From: Pseudomonas graminis
GTDB lineage: Bacteria; Pseudomonadota; Gammaproteobacteria; Pseudomonadales; Pseudomonadaceae
Direction: 5' to 3'
NCBI RefSeq assembly: GCF_001705435.1
Contig: NZ_MDEN01000063.1
Coordinates: forward strand, 186,001 to 250,000
DNA length: 64,000 nt
Below are positions 35,288 to 43,922 of this stretch, piece by piece; the stretch's first letter is position 1, and every line of letters starts with the position of its first letter. The notes beneath the pieces are model-generated. The model was given only the letters and a program-made list of their open reading frames with translations, did not search any database and was not told where the DNA came from. The position numbers and the translations under genes are program-made.

Positions 35288-36214
35288 TTACTCGGGTCCG
35301 CCCTCCAGTACAAACCCTTCCGGCATCTCCTGAGCGAACGCGTTTACCACCTCGCGGGTCAGGCTGACGATGTCTTCCACCAACTCCATGCCCGCGCCGG
35401 TGCGCCAGCTGGCGACGATGTCCATCAGCGGCGGCAGCGGGACGTTCTCTATCAGCGTCAACGCGCCCTGGGCCAGTTCGCCATGGACCAGCGTCACCGG
35501 CAGCGCGCCGATGCCGAAGCCGTCGCGCACCAGGCGGGTGATCGCCGACGCCGAGTTCACGCAGTTGATCCGTGGCGTGACGATGTTGGCGGTGTGCAGC
35601 ATGTTGAGGATGTCCTGGTGCGGCCGCGAGTTGCGCGAGAACGTGACGATGCGCGCCTCGGCGATCTCTTCGAGGGTCACGTCGGGGCGGTCGAACGCCG
35701 AGCCGGTCGGCACTACCCAGCGCAGGGGATAGCGCGCCAGCACCGCATTGCGCACGCTGTCGAAGCGCAGCACGTCGGTCTGGAAAATGATGTCCTGATA
35801 CCCCTTTTCCAGCTGCGAGCAGAGGTTGCTGGCGGTCTCGGCGGTGAGCTCGATTTCCAGGTTCGGGTAACACTTCATCAGGCGTGTTACCAGGGGGCTG
35901 AGCCAGGTGTGTATCACCGTATCCATGGCGCCGATGCGGATGCGGCCGCGCACCTGGCTCGGGTCCTTGATCGCCGCCTTCATGCTTTGCATCGTGTCCA
36001 TGATGTGCTCGGCGTATTCGAGCACGCGCAGACCCTCTTGGGTCAGCGACACGCCCCTGGAATCCCGGACGAACAGGCGCACGCCCATTTCGTCCTCCAG
36101 CGCGGCGATGCGGCTGGAGATGGAGGCCTGGGTGCTGAACAGTTTTTCTGCCGTCAGACGAAAGCTTTTCAGCCGCGCGACCCAGACGAAGGTTTCCAGA
36201 AACTTGAGATTCAC
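35288..36214 (-). CDS. LysR-type regulator next to DUF969/DUF979
   Basis: The product has 308 residues. The HTH is LKSFRLTAEKLFSTQASISSR and the effector domain spans about 90-300. The start is GTG with AAGGA eight bases upstream; the longer frame to 36340 encodes Cys- and Pro-rich sequence and is not used. It is divergent from DUF969 with a 327-bp gap, the usual placement for a LysR regulator and its target. It probably controls the DUF969/DUF979 carrier pair. Confidence 0.88.
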   Translation of the reverse strand: MNLKFLETFVWVARLKSFRLTAEKLFSTQASISSRIAALEDEMGVRLFVRDSRGVSLTQEGLRVLEYAEHIMDTMQSMKAAIKDPSQVRGRIRIGAMDTVIHTWLSPLVTRLMKCYPNLEIELTAETASNLCSQLEKGYQDIIFQTDVLRFDSVRNAVLARYPLRWVVPTGSAFDRPDVTLEEIAEARIVTFSRNSRPHQDILNMLHTANIVTPRINCVNSASAITRLVRDGFGIGALPVTLVHGELAQGALTLIENVPLPPLMDIVASWRTGAGMELVEDIVSLTREVVNAFAQEMPEGFVLEGGPE

Positions 36215-36541
36215 CGAGGATTTCCTTGAGCAATTGAGCGCCGGCGCACGTACGGGGATCACGGGGGAGCGACACGTCGTGGCCGGCACGACCTGTGCAA
36301 ACTGAGCACTGGAACAGCAGGTTGCATGCCATCCCGGCAACAGAAAATCTTATGGGCCATAGCGGGTTTTTCCCGTTGGACGCCCCGGCGGGACTGCGGT
36401 GCCATGGGGCAGCGGCGCTGTGACTCCGTTGAGCCTGGGCTTAGCCTGTTCTGAGCATAAGTGCTGTCATCGCTCGTTTCTCGACCCTGTTCCTCATTCG
36501 TGCCCCAGCAAGGTACCGCCACTGCCAACGAGAACCCCATC
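36215..36541. promoter_or_regulatory. Divergent promoter region of LysR and DUF969
   Basis: No gene is supported. TATGG-G-CCATA (about 36354-36364) and CGGG-TTTTT-CCCG lie close together roughly midway and could be part of a LysR binding region. Boundaries are uncertain. Confidence 0.35.
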
Positions 36542-37270
36542 ATGCAAACCGCTATCAACCTCTGGCCGCTGCTTGGCGTGCTGGTCATCGTTCTGGGCTT
36601 CGTCCTGCGTTTCAACCCGATGCTGGTCGTGGCGCTTGCCGCTCTGGCCACCGGCCTTGCCGCCAGCATGCCGCTGGAAACCATTCTGGCGACCATCGGC
36701 ACGGGCTTCATCAAAACCCGCACGCTACCGCTGATCATCCTCTTGCCCTTGGCGGTGATCGGTTTGCTGGAACGCCACGGCCTGCGTCTGCACGCGCAGA
36801 ACTGGATCGCCCGGTTCACCGGCGCCACGGCCGGACGCCTGCTGATCGCCTACCTGTTCGTGCGGGAAACCACTGCAGCCTTGGGGCTGACCAGCCTCGG
36901 CGGCCACCCGCAGATGGTGCGGCCGTTGCTCGCGCCCATGGCCGAGGGCGCCGCTGAATCGCGTTTCGGCAAGCTGCCCGAGGGGTTGCGCATCAAGCTG
37001 CTGGCGTTGTGCGCAGCGACCGACAATGTCGGGCTGTTCTTTGGCGAAGACATCTTCGTCGCGTTTGGTGCGATTGCGCTGATGCACACCTTCCTGCTCG
37101 GCTCCGGCATTGATGTCGACCCGATGCACATCGCCTTCTGGGGGATTCCGACAGCGATCTGCGCGTTCGTCATCCACGCCATCCGCCTGCACCGTTTCGA
37201 TCAGCACCTGAACCGTGAGCTCAAGGTGCTTCCGCCGGCCGCCGCGGTCGACAAGGAGCTGGCGCGATGA
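36542..37270 (+). CDS. DUF969 membrane protein
   Basis: The product has 242 residues with about six hydrophobic helices (the first at 6-40) and a conserved mid-section (LFVRETTAALGLTSLGGHPQMVRPLLAPMAEGAAE, about 101-136; then ALCAATDNVGLFFGEDIFVAF). DUF969 and DUF979 proteins are almost always encoded together and are thought to form a two-part carrier, linked in some bacteria to pyroglutamyl peptidase and 5-oxoproline use. The reading frame overlaps DUF979 by 4 nt (ATGA). No pyroglutamyl peptidase gene is next to it here. Confidence 0.85.
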   Translation: MQTAINLWPLLGVLVIVLGFVLRFNPMLVVALAALATGLAASMPLETILATIGTGFIKTRTLPLIILLPLAVIGLLERHGLRLHAQNWIARFTGATAGRLLIAYLFVRETTAALGLTSLGGHPQMVRPLLAPMAEGAAESRFGKLPEGLRIKLLALCAATDNVGLFFGEDIFVAFGAIALMHTFLLGSGIDVDPMHIAFWGIPTAICAFVIHAIRLHRFDQHLNRELKVLPPAAAVDKELAR

Positions 37271-38217
37271 TCATTTCCATTCAATACCTGTACTGGCTGG
37301 CGGGCGTGATTCTGGCGATCACGGCGTTCATGACCGCGACTGATCGGAGCAACCCCAAGCGCTGGACCACGGGGCTGTTCTGGGGTCTGTTCGCCATCGC
37401 GTTTCTGGTCGGCGAGAAGCTGCCACCGGTGTGGGTGGGCGTCGGGGTGATCGTTATGGCGGTGATCGCAGGCTTCGGCGGCGTCGGTTTCGGCCAGCAT
37501 GAGAACCTCAACGACCGGGCGCGACGGAAGAGTGCAGGGCGCTTGAAGAATAAGCTGTTCATTCCGGCGCTGGCGATTCCGCTGGTCACCGTGATTGGCG
37601 CGGTGCTGCTGAAGAACATCAAGTTTGGTGACGTCTTTCTGCTGGACCCGGCCAACAGCACGTTTGTGTCGCTGGGCATCGGCAGTCTGGTAGCGCTGGG
37701 ACTGGCCTGCTGGCTGACCCGCGACACGCCGGTGCAGGCCATGCGCGAATCGCGGCGCCTGACCGAAGCGCTGGGTTGGGCATTGGTGCTGCCACAGATG
37801 CTGGCGATGCTCGGCCTGGTGTTCAACGACGCGGGCGTCGGCAAAGCGGTGGCTCACCTGGCCACGGCCTACATCAACCTGGATTTTCGTCTCGTCGCGG
37901 TGATGGTGTATGTGCTGGGCATGGCGCTGTTCACCATCGTCATGGGCAACGGCTTTGCCGCGTTTCCGGTGATGACCGGCGGCATCGGCGTGCCGGTGCT
38001 GGTAGGCATGTACGGCGCCAACCCGGCGGTGATGGCCGCCATCGGCATGTTCTCGGGCTACTGCGGCACGCTGATGACGCCGATGGCGGCCAACTACAAC
38101 CTGATACCTGCGGCGTTGCTGGAACTGCCTGACAAATATGCCGTGATCAAAGCGCAAATCCCCACCGCGCTGGCGATGCTGGTGGCGAATATCCTCCTGC
38201 TGTATTTCCTGATGTAG
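37267..38217 (+). CDS. DUF979 membrane protein
   Basis: The product has 316 residues with about nine or ten hydrophobic helices. Signature segments are NRARRK-type basic loop (about 83-93), LLDPANSTFVSLGIGS and MGNGFAAFPVMTGGIGVPVLVG (about 219-240), and GYCGTLMTPMAANYN near 270. It is the partner of DUF969, coupled by a 4-nt overlap. Transport of 5-oxoproline or another small acid is inferred from gene neighbourhoods in other bacteria. Confidence 0.85.
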   Translation: MIISIQYLYWLAGVILAITAFMTATDRSNPKRWTTGLFWGLFAIAFLVGEKLPPVWVGVGVIVMAVIAGFGGVGFGQHENLNDRARRKSAGRLKNKLFIPALAIPLVTVIGAVLLKNIKFGDVFLLDPANSTFVSLGIGSLVALGLACWLTRDTPVQAMRESRRLTEALGWALVLPQMLAMLGLVFNDAGVGKAVAHLATAYINLDFRLVAVMVYVLGMALFTIVMGNGFAAFPVMTGGIGVPVLVGMYGANPAVMAAIGMFSGYCGTLMTPMAANYNLIPAALLELPDKYAVIKAQIPTALAMLVANILLLYFLM

Positions 38218-38245
38218 TCATTTCCTGATCTGATTTCAGCGCCCG

Positions 38246-38265
38246 GCCCGCAGGCTTTTGCGGGC
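38246..38265 (+). terminator. Hairpin after DUF979
   Basis: GCCCGCA (38246-38252) pairs with TGCGGGC (38259-38265), 28 nt after the stop. No U tract follows, so termination strength is uncertain. Confidence 0.45.
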
Positions 38266-38322
38266 AGACCTCCTCCCTCGGCTCGCTTACACCATTCAAA
38301 TTCGGCGTTGTCAGCCCCTCAC

Positions 38323-38336
38323 CGCAAACGTTTGCG
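38323..38336. promoter_or_regulatory. LacI-family-type operator (perfect palindrome)
   Basis: CGCAAACGTTTGCG is a perfect 14-bp palindrome with the central CG step found in LacI/GalR-family operators (PurR, CcpA and relatives have AAACGTTT cores). It lies about 105 bp after DUF979 and about 230 bp before the deoxyribose kinase. No LacI-type gene is in the window, so the regulator must be encoded elsewhere if the site is real. Confidence 0.5.
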
Positions 38337-38475
38337 CGAATTCGTGGTCTGTACGACCAGTGGCTGCAAACCCTCTGCCTCAGGGCTTACAGCCCGCTTC
38401 CCATGAACACCGTGTGCACCCGATACCAGGCCACATGTCTCCCCGGGAAGAAATAGGTTGAATAGTCACACAAAA

Positions 38476-38491
38476 TGTTATTTAAATAACA
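38476..38491. promoter_or_regulatory. DeoR-type operator in the deoK promoter
   Basis: TGTTATTTAAATAACA is a perfect 16-bp palindrome. Its form TGTTA-N6-TAACA is that of the E. coli DeoR operator (TGTTAGAATTCTAACA). It lies 64 bp before the kinase ATG and just downstream of a TTGAAT -35-like element (38458-38463), so a bound repressor would cover the promoter. Confidence 0.75.
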
Positions 38492-38554
38492 AAAATAAAA
38501 CCGCGACGGTGGCTCATTCTTCGGGCCCAGCGCGTGAACAAGGTACTCACACAC

Positions 38555-39475
38555 ATGAATAAGATCGCGGTCATCGGCAGCAATATGGTGGATTTGATCA
38601 CCTACATCGACCGGATGCCGGCGCAGGGTGAGACCCTCGAAGCACCGAATTTCGCCATGGGCTGCGGCGGCAAGGGCGCCAATCAGGCCGTTGCGGCGGC
38701 GAAGCTGGGCGCTGACGTGCTGATGCTGAGCAAGGTCGGCGACGACATGTTTGCCGACAACACCCTGGCCAATTTCAAGCGCTACGGCATCGATACCCAA
38801 TTCGTCCAGCGCGTTCCCGGCGTATCCAGCGGCGTCGCGCCGATTTTCGTGCAGAGCGATTCCCACAACAGCATCCTCATCGTCAAAGGCGCCAATGCGC
38901 ACCTGAAACCTGCGGACATCGACGTTGCCCAGGCCGCGTTGCGCGACTGCACGCTCATCGTGCTGCAACTGGAAATCGAGCTGGAAACCGTCTACTACGC
39001 CATCGAGTTCGCCAAGGCCAACGGCATTCCGGTGCTGCTCAATCCTGCGCCTGCCGTGAAGGGCTTGAGCCGCGAGCACCTGTCGCAGCTGGACTTTTTC
39101 ATTCCCAACGAAACCGAACTGGCGCTGGTCACCGGGCGTGTCATCGACTCGGTGGAATCGGCCCGCGCGGCCGCCCGGCAACTGGTGCAGGACGGCATTC
39201 GTCACGTCATCGTCACCCTCGGTGAGAAGGGTGCGCTGTACGTCGGCGAACAAGGCGAATTTCGCGTCGAAGGCATCAAGGTCGATGCCCGCGACACCAC
39301 CGGCGCCGGCGACGCGTTCATCGGTTGCTTCGCCCGCCACTGGAGCGAAGACGGCGACATGCGCAACGCCATGACCCGCGCGGTGGCCTATTCCGCCTGC
39401 TCGGTCACCGGCCTCGGCACCCAGAGTTCCTACCCGGACGCTGCCGCGTTCAGCCACTTTCTCGACACTCTTTGA
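38555..39475 (+). CDS. deoK: PfkB-family sugar kinase, probable deoxyribokinase
   Basis: The product has 306 residues, the length of Salmonella DeoK. It has the ribokinase motifs GCGGKGANQAVA (36-47) and DTTGAGDAF (247-255, base D253). E. coli RbsK has an Asn in GSINAD that contacts ribose; here the segment reads GSNMVD with Met11 in that place, compatible with a sugar lacking the 2-hydroxyl. It would make 2-deoxyribose 5-phosphate, the substrate of the DeoC encoded nearby. The ATG at 38555 is preferred over GTG 38534. A DeoR-type palindrome precedes it, and a FucP-type carrier and a mutarotase-like gene follow. Confidence 0.82.
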   Translation: MNKIAVIGSNMVDLITYIDRMPAQGETLEAPNFAMGCGGKGANQAVAAAKLGADVLMLSKVGDDMFADNTLANFKRYGIDTQFVQRVPGVSSGVAPIFVQSDSHNSILIVKGANAHLKPADIDVAQAALRDCTLIVLQLEIELETVYYAIEFAKANGIPVLLNPAPAVKGLSREHLSQLDFFIPNETELALVTGRVIDSVESARAAARQLVQDGIRHVIVTLGEKGALYVGEQGEFRVEGIKVDARDTTGAGDAFIGCFARHWSEDGDMRNAMTRAVAYSACSVTGLGTQSSYPDAAAFSHFLDTL

Positions 39476-39542
39476 GCCGCCGCGCCCTGCCGATCGCCTG
39501 ATCGGTGGGGCGGGTATTTCCTGTACTTCCCGGAGAACAACA

Positions 39543-40874
39543 ATGACAAAGCCCGCGCTCCAACAATCACCGGACGGGTTCTACCTGAACCGCACGCCGT
39601 GGTTCGCCTTCCTGCTGCTGTGCTGCTGTTTCGCACTGTGGGCGGCGGCCGCGAGCATGAACGACGTGCTTATCGCGCACTTCAAGAAAGCCTTCCTGCT
39701 CAGCGATGTGCAGACCTCTTTCGTGCAATCGGCGTTCTACCTCGGTTACTTCTTCGTGGCGATTCCGGCGGCGATGGTCGTCAGACGTTTCAGTTACAAG
39801 ACCACCATCCTCATCGGCCTGGTGCTGTACATGGCGGGCTGCTCGCTGTTCTTCCCCGCAGCGTCGATGGCCAAATACGGCATGTTCCTGATGGCGCTGT
39901 TCGTCATCGCGGCCGGCCTGGCTTTCCTTGAAACCGCCTGCAACACCTACTCGACGCTGATGGGGCCGCGTGAGACCGGCACCCGTCGCCTGAACATCTC
40001 CCAGACCTTCCACCCGTTCGGCGCGATGACCGGCGTGTACGTGGGCAGTTTTGTGATGTTCAAGGACACCGACGCCACCCGCGAGCAGTTGACGCAAATG
40101 AGCGCCTCGGAAGCCGCCGTCCAGCAACTGCAGATGATTCAGTCCACGCTGCTGCCGTATAAATGGATGATCGCGGTGCTGGTCCTGATGTTCGTGCTGA
40201 TCGCGTTCACCAAGTTTCCGGCGTGCAAGGGCATCGTCAAGGCCAACGTCAAATCCAGCAGCATCGGCCAGAGCCTGTCGCGTCTGTGGCGCAACCCGCG
40301 CTTTACGTTCGGCGTGCTGGCGCAGTTTCTGTATGTCGGCGCGCAAGTGGGCGTGTGGAGTTTCACCATTCGCCTGGCGATGCAGATGGGCGGGATGAAC
40401 GAGCGCAGCGCTTCGTGGTTCCTGCTGACCACTTTCGCGGCGTACTTCGTCGGCAAGATGGTCGCCAACCTGCTGATGCGCAAAATGTCCCCGGCCAAGG
40501 TGCTGGCGATCTACGGCGTGCTGGCCATCGTGCTGCTGGCCTACACGATTCTGGTGCCGAACATCAGCGCGGTGTATGCGGCGGTGGGTGTGAGTATTTT
40601 CCTGGGCCCGTGCTGGCCGACCATTTATGGCCTGACCATCGACGGTCTGGGTGAGGACACTGGCGTCGGCGGTTCGCTGCTGGTGATGAGTATTGTCGGC
40701 GGCGGCGTGATGCCGATCTTCCAGGGCCTGCTCTCCGACGCCACCGGCGGCAACATGCAAATCGCCTACACCGTGCCACTGCTGTGCTTTGTGGCGATCG
40801 TCGCTTATGCCATCAAGTGCATGCGTGATCCGCTGCCGGCCCAGGCGCCGGCTGGCGCGGTGACGGCATCATGA
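39543..40874 (+). CDS. deoP: FucP-type MFS sugar:H+ symporter, probable deoxyribose permease
   Basis: The product has 443 residues with 12 predicted helices and the FHS/FucP signature: a cytoplasmic MNDVLIAHFKKAF segment after helix 1, GYFFVAIPAAMVVRRFSYK (motif A region, about 70-88) and ETACNTYSTLMGP (about 136-148). The length is close to Salmonella DeoP. It is 67 nt downstream of the kinase and overlaps the next gene by ATGA, so the three form an operon. Deoxyribose is inferred as substrate from the operon content. Confidence 0.82.
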   Translation: MTKPALQQSPDGFYLNRTPWFAFLLLCCCFALWAAAASMNDVLIAHFKKAFLLSDVQTSFVQSAFYLGYFFVAIPAAMVVRRFSYKTTILIGLVLYMAGCSLFFPAASMAKYGMFLMALFVIAAGLAFLETACNTYSTLMGPRETGTRRLNISQTFHPFGAMTGVYVGSFVMFKDTDATREQLTQMSASEAAVQQLQMIQSTLLPYKWMIAVLVLMFVLIAFTKFPACKGIVKANVKSSSIGQSLSRLWRNPRFTFGVLAQFLYVGAQVGVWSFTIRLAMQMGGMNERSASWFLLTTFAAYFVGKMVANLLMRKMSPAKVLAIYGVLAIVLLAYTILVPNISAVYAAVGVSIFLGPCWPTIYGLTIDGLGEDTGVGGSLLVMSIVGGGVMPIFQGLLSDATGGNMQIAYTVPLLCFVAIVAYAIKCMRDPLPAQAPAGAVTAS

Positions 40875-41956
40875 GGGGCACCGAAACGCGCACCACGATT
40901 TCGCTGTACCCGGAGCTGTTCAGTGGCGATGAAAAGACGCTGCTGGAATCCGCGGACTTTCGTGTGCTGGCCTGGACCTACCCCAGCGGCGTGAGAGCCT
41001 TGGCGCTGGAGAATGACCGCGGCCGGGTTGTGGTGCTGCCTTATCAGGGGCAGATGGTCTGGTCGGCGGTGTTCGATGGCTGCGACCTGACCATGCGCAA
41101 CATGTTCGAGCAGCCGCGCCCGAGCCCAACGGTGATCGCCACCTACGGCTGCTTCATGTTCCACAGCGGGATCTTGCGCAACGGCTGCCCGACGCCGGAA
41201 GACGATCATCCGTTGCACGGCGAAATGCCCTGCGCGCCGATGGACAGCGCCTTGCTGGAGATCGGCGAGGATGCTGGCGGCGGGTTTTTGCGCATCGGCG
41301 GCGAGTATGAATACGTGATGGGCTTTGGCGACCACTACCGCGCCAGGCCCAGCGTGACCTTGCGCCCGGGTTCGGCGCTGTTCGACATCGGCATGGACGT
41401 GCGCAACCTGGCCGGCAAGCCGATGGAGCTGATGTACATGGCGCACATGAACTATGCCTACGTCGACGGCGGACGTTTGGTCGAGCCATTGGGCATGGCG
41501 CGTACACGGGTGCGCAGCAGCGTGCCGGCCCACGTCAAGCCGACGCCGGCATGGTCGGCGTACATGGCCGAACTGAGCGAAGACCCTTCGCGACTGGAAA
41601 GCCTGAGCACGCCTGATTTGTACGACCCGGAGATCGTTTGCTTCTTCGACGGCGTCCACGCGGACGCCCAGGGCAATGCGCATTTCCTGCTCAAGCACCC
41701 TGAAGGCCCGGCGTTTTACACGCGTTACCAGCCGGCGCAGTTCGACCATGCGGCGCGCTGGATTCTGCACAACGCTGATCAGCAGGTGGCCGCATTTGTG
41801 CTGCCCGCGACTTGCGAGCCCGAGGGGTATCTGGCGGAAAAGGCCAAAGGTAATGTGCGTTTGTTGGGTGCGGGGGAGAGCGCGTCTTTTAGCGTGATAA
41901 CGGGGTATCTGGGGGCTGAAGAGGTGCGGCAGCTGGAAAGCGATCTGAAACGCTGA
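40871..41956 (+). CDS. deoX: Mutarotase-like (DUF4432/aldose 1-epimerase superfamily) protein, DeoX-type
   Basis: The product has 361 residues with a galactose-mutarotase-like beta-sandwich. Residues likely to lie in the sugar site include H113 and R117-type positions (FMFHSGILRNGC), HPLHGEMPCAP (about 112-122) and MAHMNYAYVDGG near 190. In Salmonella the third gene of the deoKPX operon has this type of protein, proposed to act on deoxyribose anomers or a related sugar. The ATG overlaps the permease stop. Family and position support the call; the reaction is not proven. Confidence 0.75.
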   Translation: MRGTETRTTISLYPELFSGDEKTLLESADFRVLAWTYPSGVRALALENDRGRVVVLPYQGQMVWSAVFDGCDLTMRNMFEQPRPSPTVIATYGCFMFHSGILRNGCPTPEDDHPLHGEMPCAPMDSALLEIGEDAGGGFLRIGGEYEYVMGFGDHYRARPSVTLRPGSALFDIGMDVRNLAGKPMELMYMAHMNYAYVDGGRLVEPLGMARTRVRSSVPAHVKPTPAWSAYMAELSEDPSRLESLSTPDLYDPEIVCFFDGVHADAQGNAHFLLKHPEGPAFYTRYQPAQFDHAARWILHNADQQVAAFVLPATCEPEGYLAEKAKGNVRLLGAGESASFSVITGYLGAEEVRQLESDLKR

Positions 41957-42050
41957 AGGCGCCTTCGCGATCAAGGTGGAGCGCCACCCCGGTCGCTCCC
42001 ACCGTGACCGGTTTCCGTCAAAAGATGTCCGGTGACTTCTGATTCGCTGA

Positions 42051-42139
42051 GAGTGAGCTTGCTTACTCTCACAGTGATCAGTTTCCATCCTCGGATCTTG
42101 AAACCACATCATACTTGTGGGAGTGAGCTTGCTCACGAA
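42051..42139. repeat. Two REP sequences (GAGCTTGCTC class)
   Basis: GAGTGAGCTTGCTTACTCTC (42051-42070) is a degenerate copy able to form a hairpin. TGTGGGAGTGAGCTTGCTCA (from 42116) is a standard copy. They lie between the stops of the convergent mutarotase-like and DeoR-type genes. Confidence 0.75.
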
Positions 42140-42173
42140 TGCGGTGGCGCAGGCAACACAAATTCAGGGCTGA

Positions 42174-42944
42174 TCACACCACCCAACGCGCCCCATACCC
42201 CTCAATCAAATCCCGATAAACCTTCGGCAGCTTCTTGTCGCTCACCACCACATGAAAGTCCTGCAATGTCGCGAAATGCGCCGTGCGCACGGCATCGAAC
42301 TTGGAATGATCGGCCAGCAACATGCAGTGCCGGGCCTGGCGCAGGACCTTTTGCTTGACCTCCACTTCATTGAAATTGAAGCAGGTCACGCCCAGCTCGT
42401 CGCTGACCCCGGCTGCTGAAACGAAGGCCCAGGTCAGGCGGATGCCATCCAGAATCGTGGCTTCGCTGTGGTGCTCGAACACCTGATTCTTGCGATGAAA
42501 GGTCCCCCCGCACAACACGATGGAGCAGTTGGGCTTCTGCTGCAGCTTGAGCAGGACGTTGAGGGAGTTGCACACGGCGGTGAATTCCAGCTCGTCCGGA
42601 ATGAAGTCGATGACGAAAGGGATCGTGGTGCCGCAATCGAAAAACACCGTATCGCCGGGTTGGATGAACGCTGCCGCGAGCTTGCCGACCCGGCGCTTTT
42701 CCTCGACGTGACGGGTGCCTTGCTCAGTGACCTTGTAATCACTGGCCTCGGACGGATCAAACGCCAGGGTGATGTGCCCGCCCAACAAGTGGAATTTGTC
42801 GGGGTGGCGGGTCAGGTCACGACGCAGGGTCATCTCCGAAACGTCCAGCAGGGCGGCCATTTCCTTCAGGTGAATAGCCTTCTGATCGTGCAGGGCTTGC
42901 TGGATCAATTTGATCCGGTCGGATTTTTTACTGTCCACGGGCAT
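42174..42944 (-). CDS. deoR: DeoR-family repressor of the deoxyribose genes
   Basis: The product has 256 residues. The DeoR-type HTH is IHLKEMAALLDVSEMTLRRD (about 24-43) and the C-terminal sugar-phosphate-sensing domain has FFDCGTTIPFVID (about 102-114) and KQKVLRQARHCMLLADHSKF. It is convergent with the kinase operon and divergent from deoC, and its palindrome lies in both control regions. Deoxyribose 5-phosphate is the likely inducer, as for E. coli DeoR. ATG 42944 is chosen; an upstream ATG (42980) lies inside the operator region. In Salmonella the equivalent gene is called deoQ. Confidence 0.82.
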   Translation of the reverse strand: MPVDSKKSDRIKLIQQALHDQKAIHLKEMAALLDVSEMTLRRDLTRHPDKFHLLGGHITLAFDPSEASDYKVTEQGTRHVEEKRRVGKLAAAFIQPGDTVFFDCGTTIPFVIDFIPDELEFTAVCNSLNVLLKLQQKPNCSIVLCGGTFHRKNQVFEHHSEATILDGIRLTWAFVSAAGVSDELGVTCFNFNEVEVKQKVLRQARHCMLLADHSKFDAVRTAHFATLQDFHVVVSDKKLPKVYRDLIEGYGARWVV

Positions 42945-42984
42945 TCCGATTGTCGAATGGATATGGTAAAAAAATAACATTCAT

Positions 42985-43000
42985 TGTTATATTTACAACA
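42985..43000. promoter_or_regulatory. Second DeoR-type operator (deoR/deoC region)
   Basis: TGTTATATTTACAACA matches the TGTTA-N6-TAACA form with one mismatch (C for T). An adjacent ATAACATTCATTGTTAT (42974-42990) gives a further inverted repeat. It lies between the divergent repressor and deoC genes, 75 bp before the deoC start, and can serve both autoregulation and deoC control. Confidence 0.7.
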
Positions 43001-43074
43001 TAAAATGATGCGCTCAGGCATGAAGCTTAAAGCGTGTCGATGGTTACCGCCTCACTATCAGGAAACGATTGGCC

Positions 43075-43755
43075 ATGAAGATCGAACCCGCAGCACTCGC
43101 CCAGTACATCGACCACACCTTGCTGGCCGCCGACGCCAGTCGCGAGCAGATCGCCACCCTGTGCCGCGAAGCCCAGGCGCACGGATTCTATTCGGTGTGC
43201 GTGAATTCTGGCCAGGTGCCTTACGCCGCCTCGTTGCTGGAAGGTCAGGCCGTCAAAGTCTGCGCCGTGGTCGGGTTCCCGCTGGGTGCCGGGCTGAGCG
43301 ACACCAAGGCTTTCGAGGCGAAGCAGGCCATCGCGGCCGGCGCGGGCGAGATCGACATGGTCCTGAACATCGGCTGGCTGAAGGACGGTCTGTTTGATGA
43401 AGTGCACGACGACATCGCTGCCGTCAAAGACGCCTGTGGTGCGGTCCCGCTGAAGGTCATCTTCGAAACCTGCCTGCTGGATGACGCGCAGAAAACCCGC
43501 GCCGCCGAGATCTGCCGTGACCTCAACGTCGCCTTCGTCAAGACCTCCACAGGCTTCAGCCGCAGCGGCGCGACCCTGGAAGACGTCACCCTGATGCGCA
43601 AGGTCGTGGGGCAGGGCGTTGGCGTGAAAGCGTCCGGCGGCGTGCGTGACTATGCAACAGCGGTGGCGATGATCGAAGCGGGCGCGACGCGACTGGGGAC
43701 CAGTTCCGGGATCGCGATCGTCAGTGGGGCGGCGGCGTCGGGCTCGGGTTACTGA
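43075..43755 (+). CDS. deoC: Deoxyribose-phosphate aldolase
   Basis: The product has 226 residues, a class I aldolase with a TIM barrel. It has the catalytic Asp in EIDMVLNIG (D94), the Schiff-base lysine in VKTSTGFS (K156) and the second lysine in GVKASGGVR (K185). It splits 2-deoxyribose 5-phosphate into glyceraldehyde 3-phosphate and acetaldehyde, the final step of the pathway begun by the kinase in this cluster. The ATG at 43075 has AGGAA ten bases upstream. A DeoR-type palindrome precedes it. Confidence 0.92.
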   Translation: MKIEPAALAQYIDHTLLAADASREQIATLCREAQAHGFYSVCVNSGQVPYAASLLEGQAVKVCAVVGFPLGAGLSDTKAFEAKQAIAAGAGEIDMVLNIGWLKDGLFDEVHDDIAAVKDACGAVPLKVIFETCLLDDAQKTRAAEICRDLNVAFVKTSTGFSRSGATLEDVTLMRKVVGQGVGVKASGGVRDYATAVAMIEAGATRLGTSSGIAIVSGAAASGSGY

Positions 43756-43808
43756 CTCTGCTGGAAGGTGTCTGGCGCTGACCCTCGCAGGGCACCGTCC
43801 CTGGTGTG

Positions 43809-43852
43809 CCTTTCGACAGAAGGCCTTTCGACAGAAGCCTTTCGCCGAAAAG
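43809..43852 (+). repeat. Three imperfect 15-bp tandem repeats
   Basis: CCTTTCGACAGAAGG, CCTTTCGACAGAAG and CCTTTCGCCGAAAAG lie in tandem in the leader of the hydrolase gene. The purpose is unknown; it may be a decayed repeat. Confidence 0.7.
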
Positions 43853-43922
43853 AGCGGGACCCACCCCGCCAATGAGTGGCAAACTGCCGGTGCACTCACT
43901 TCTGCACCGGACACCTTTCTCA

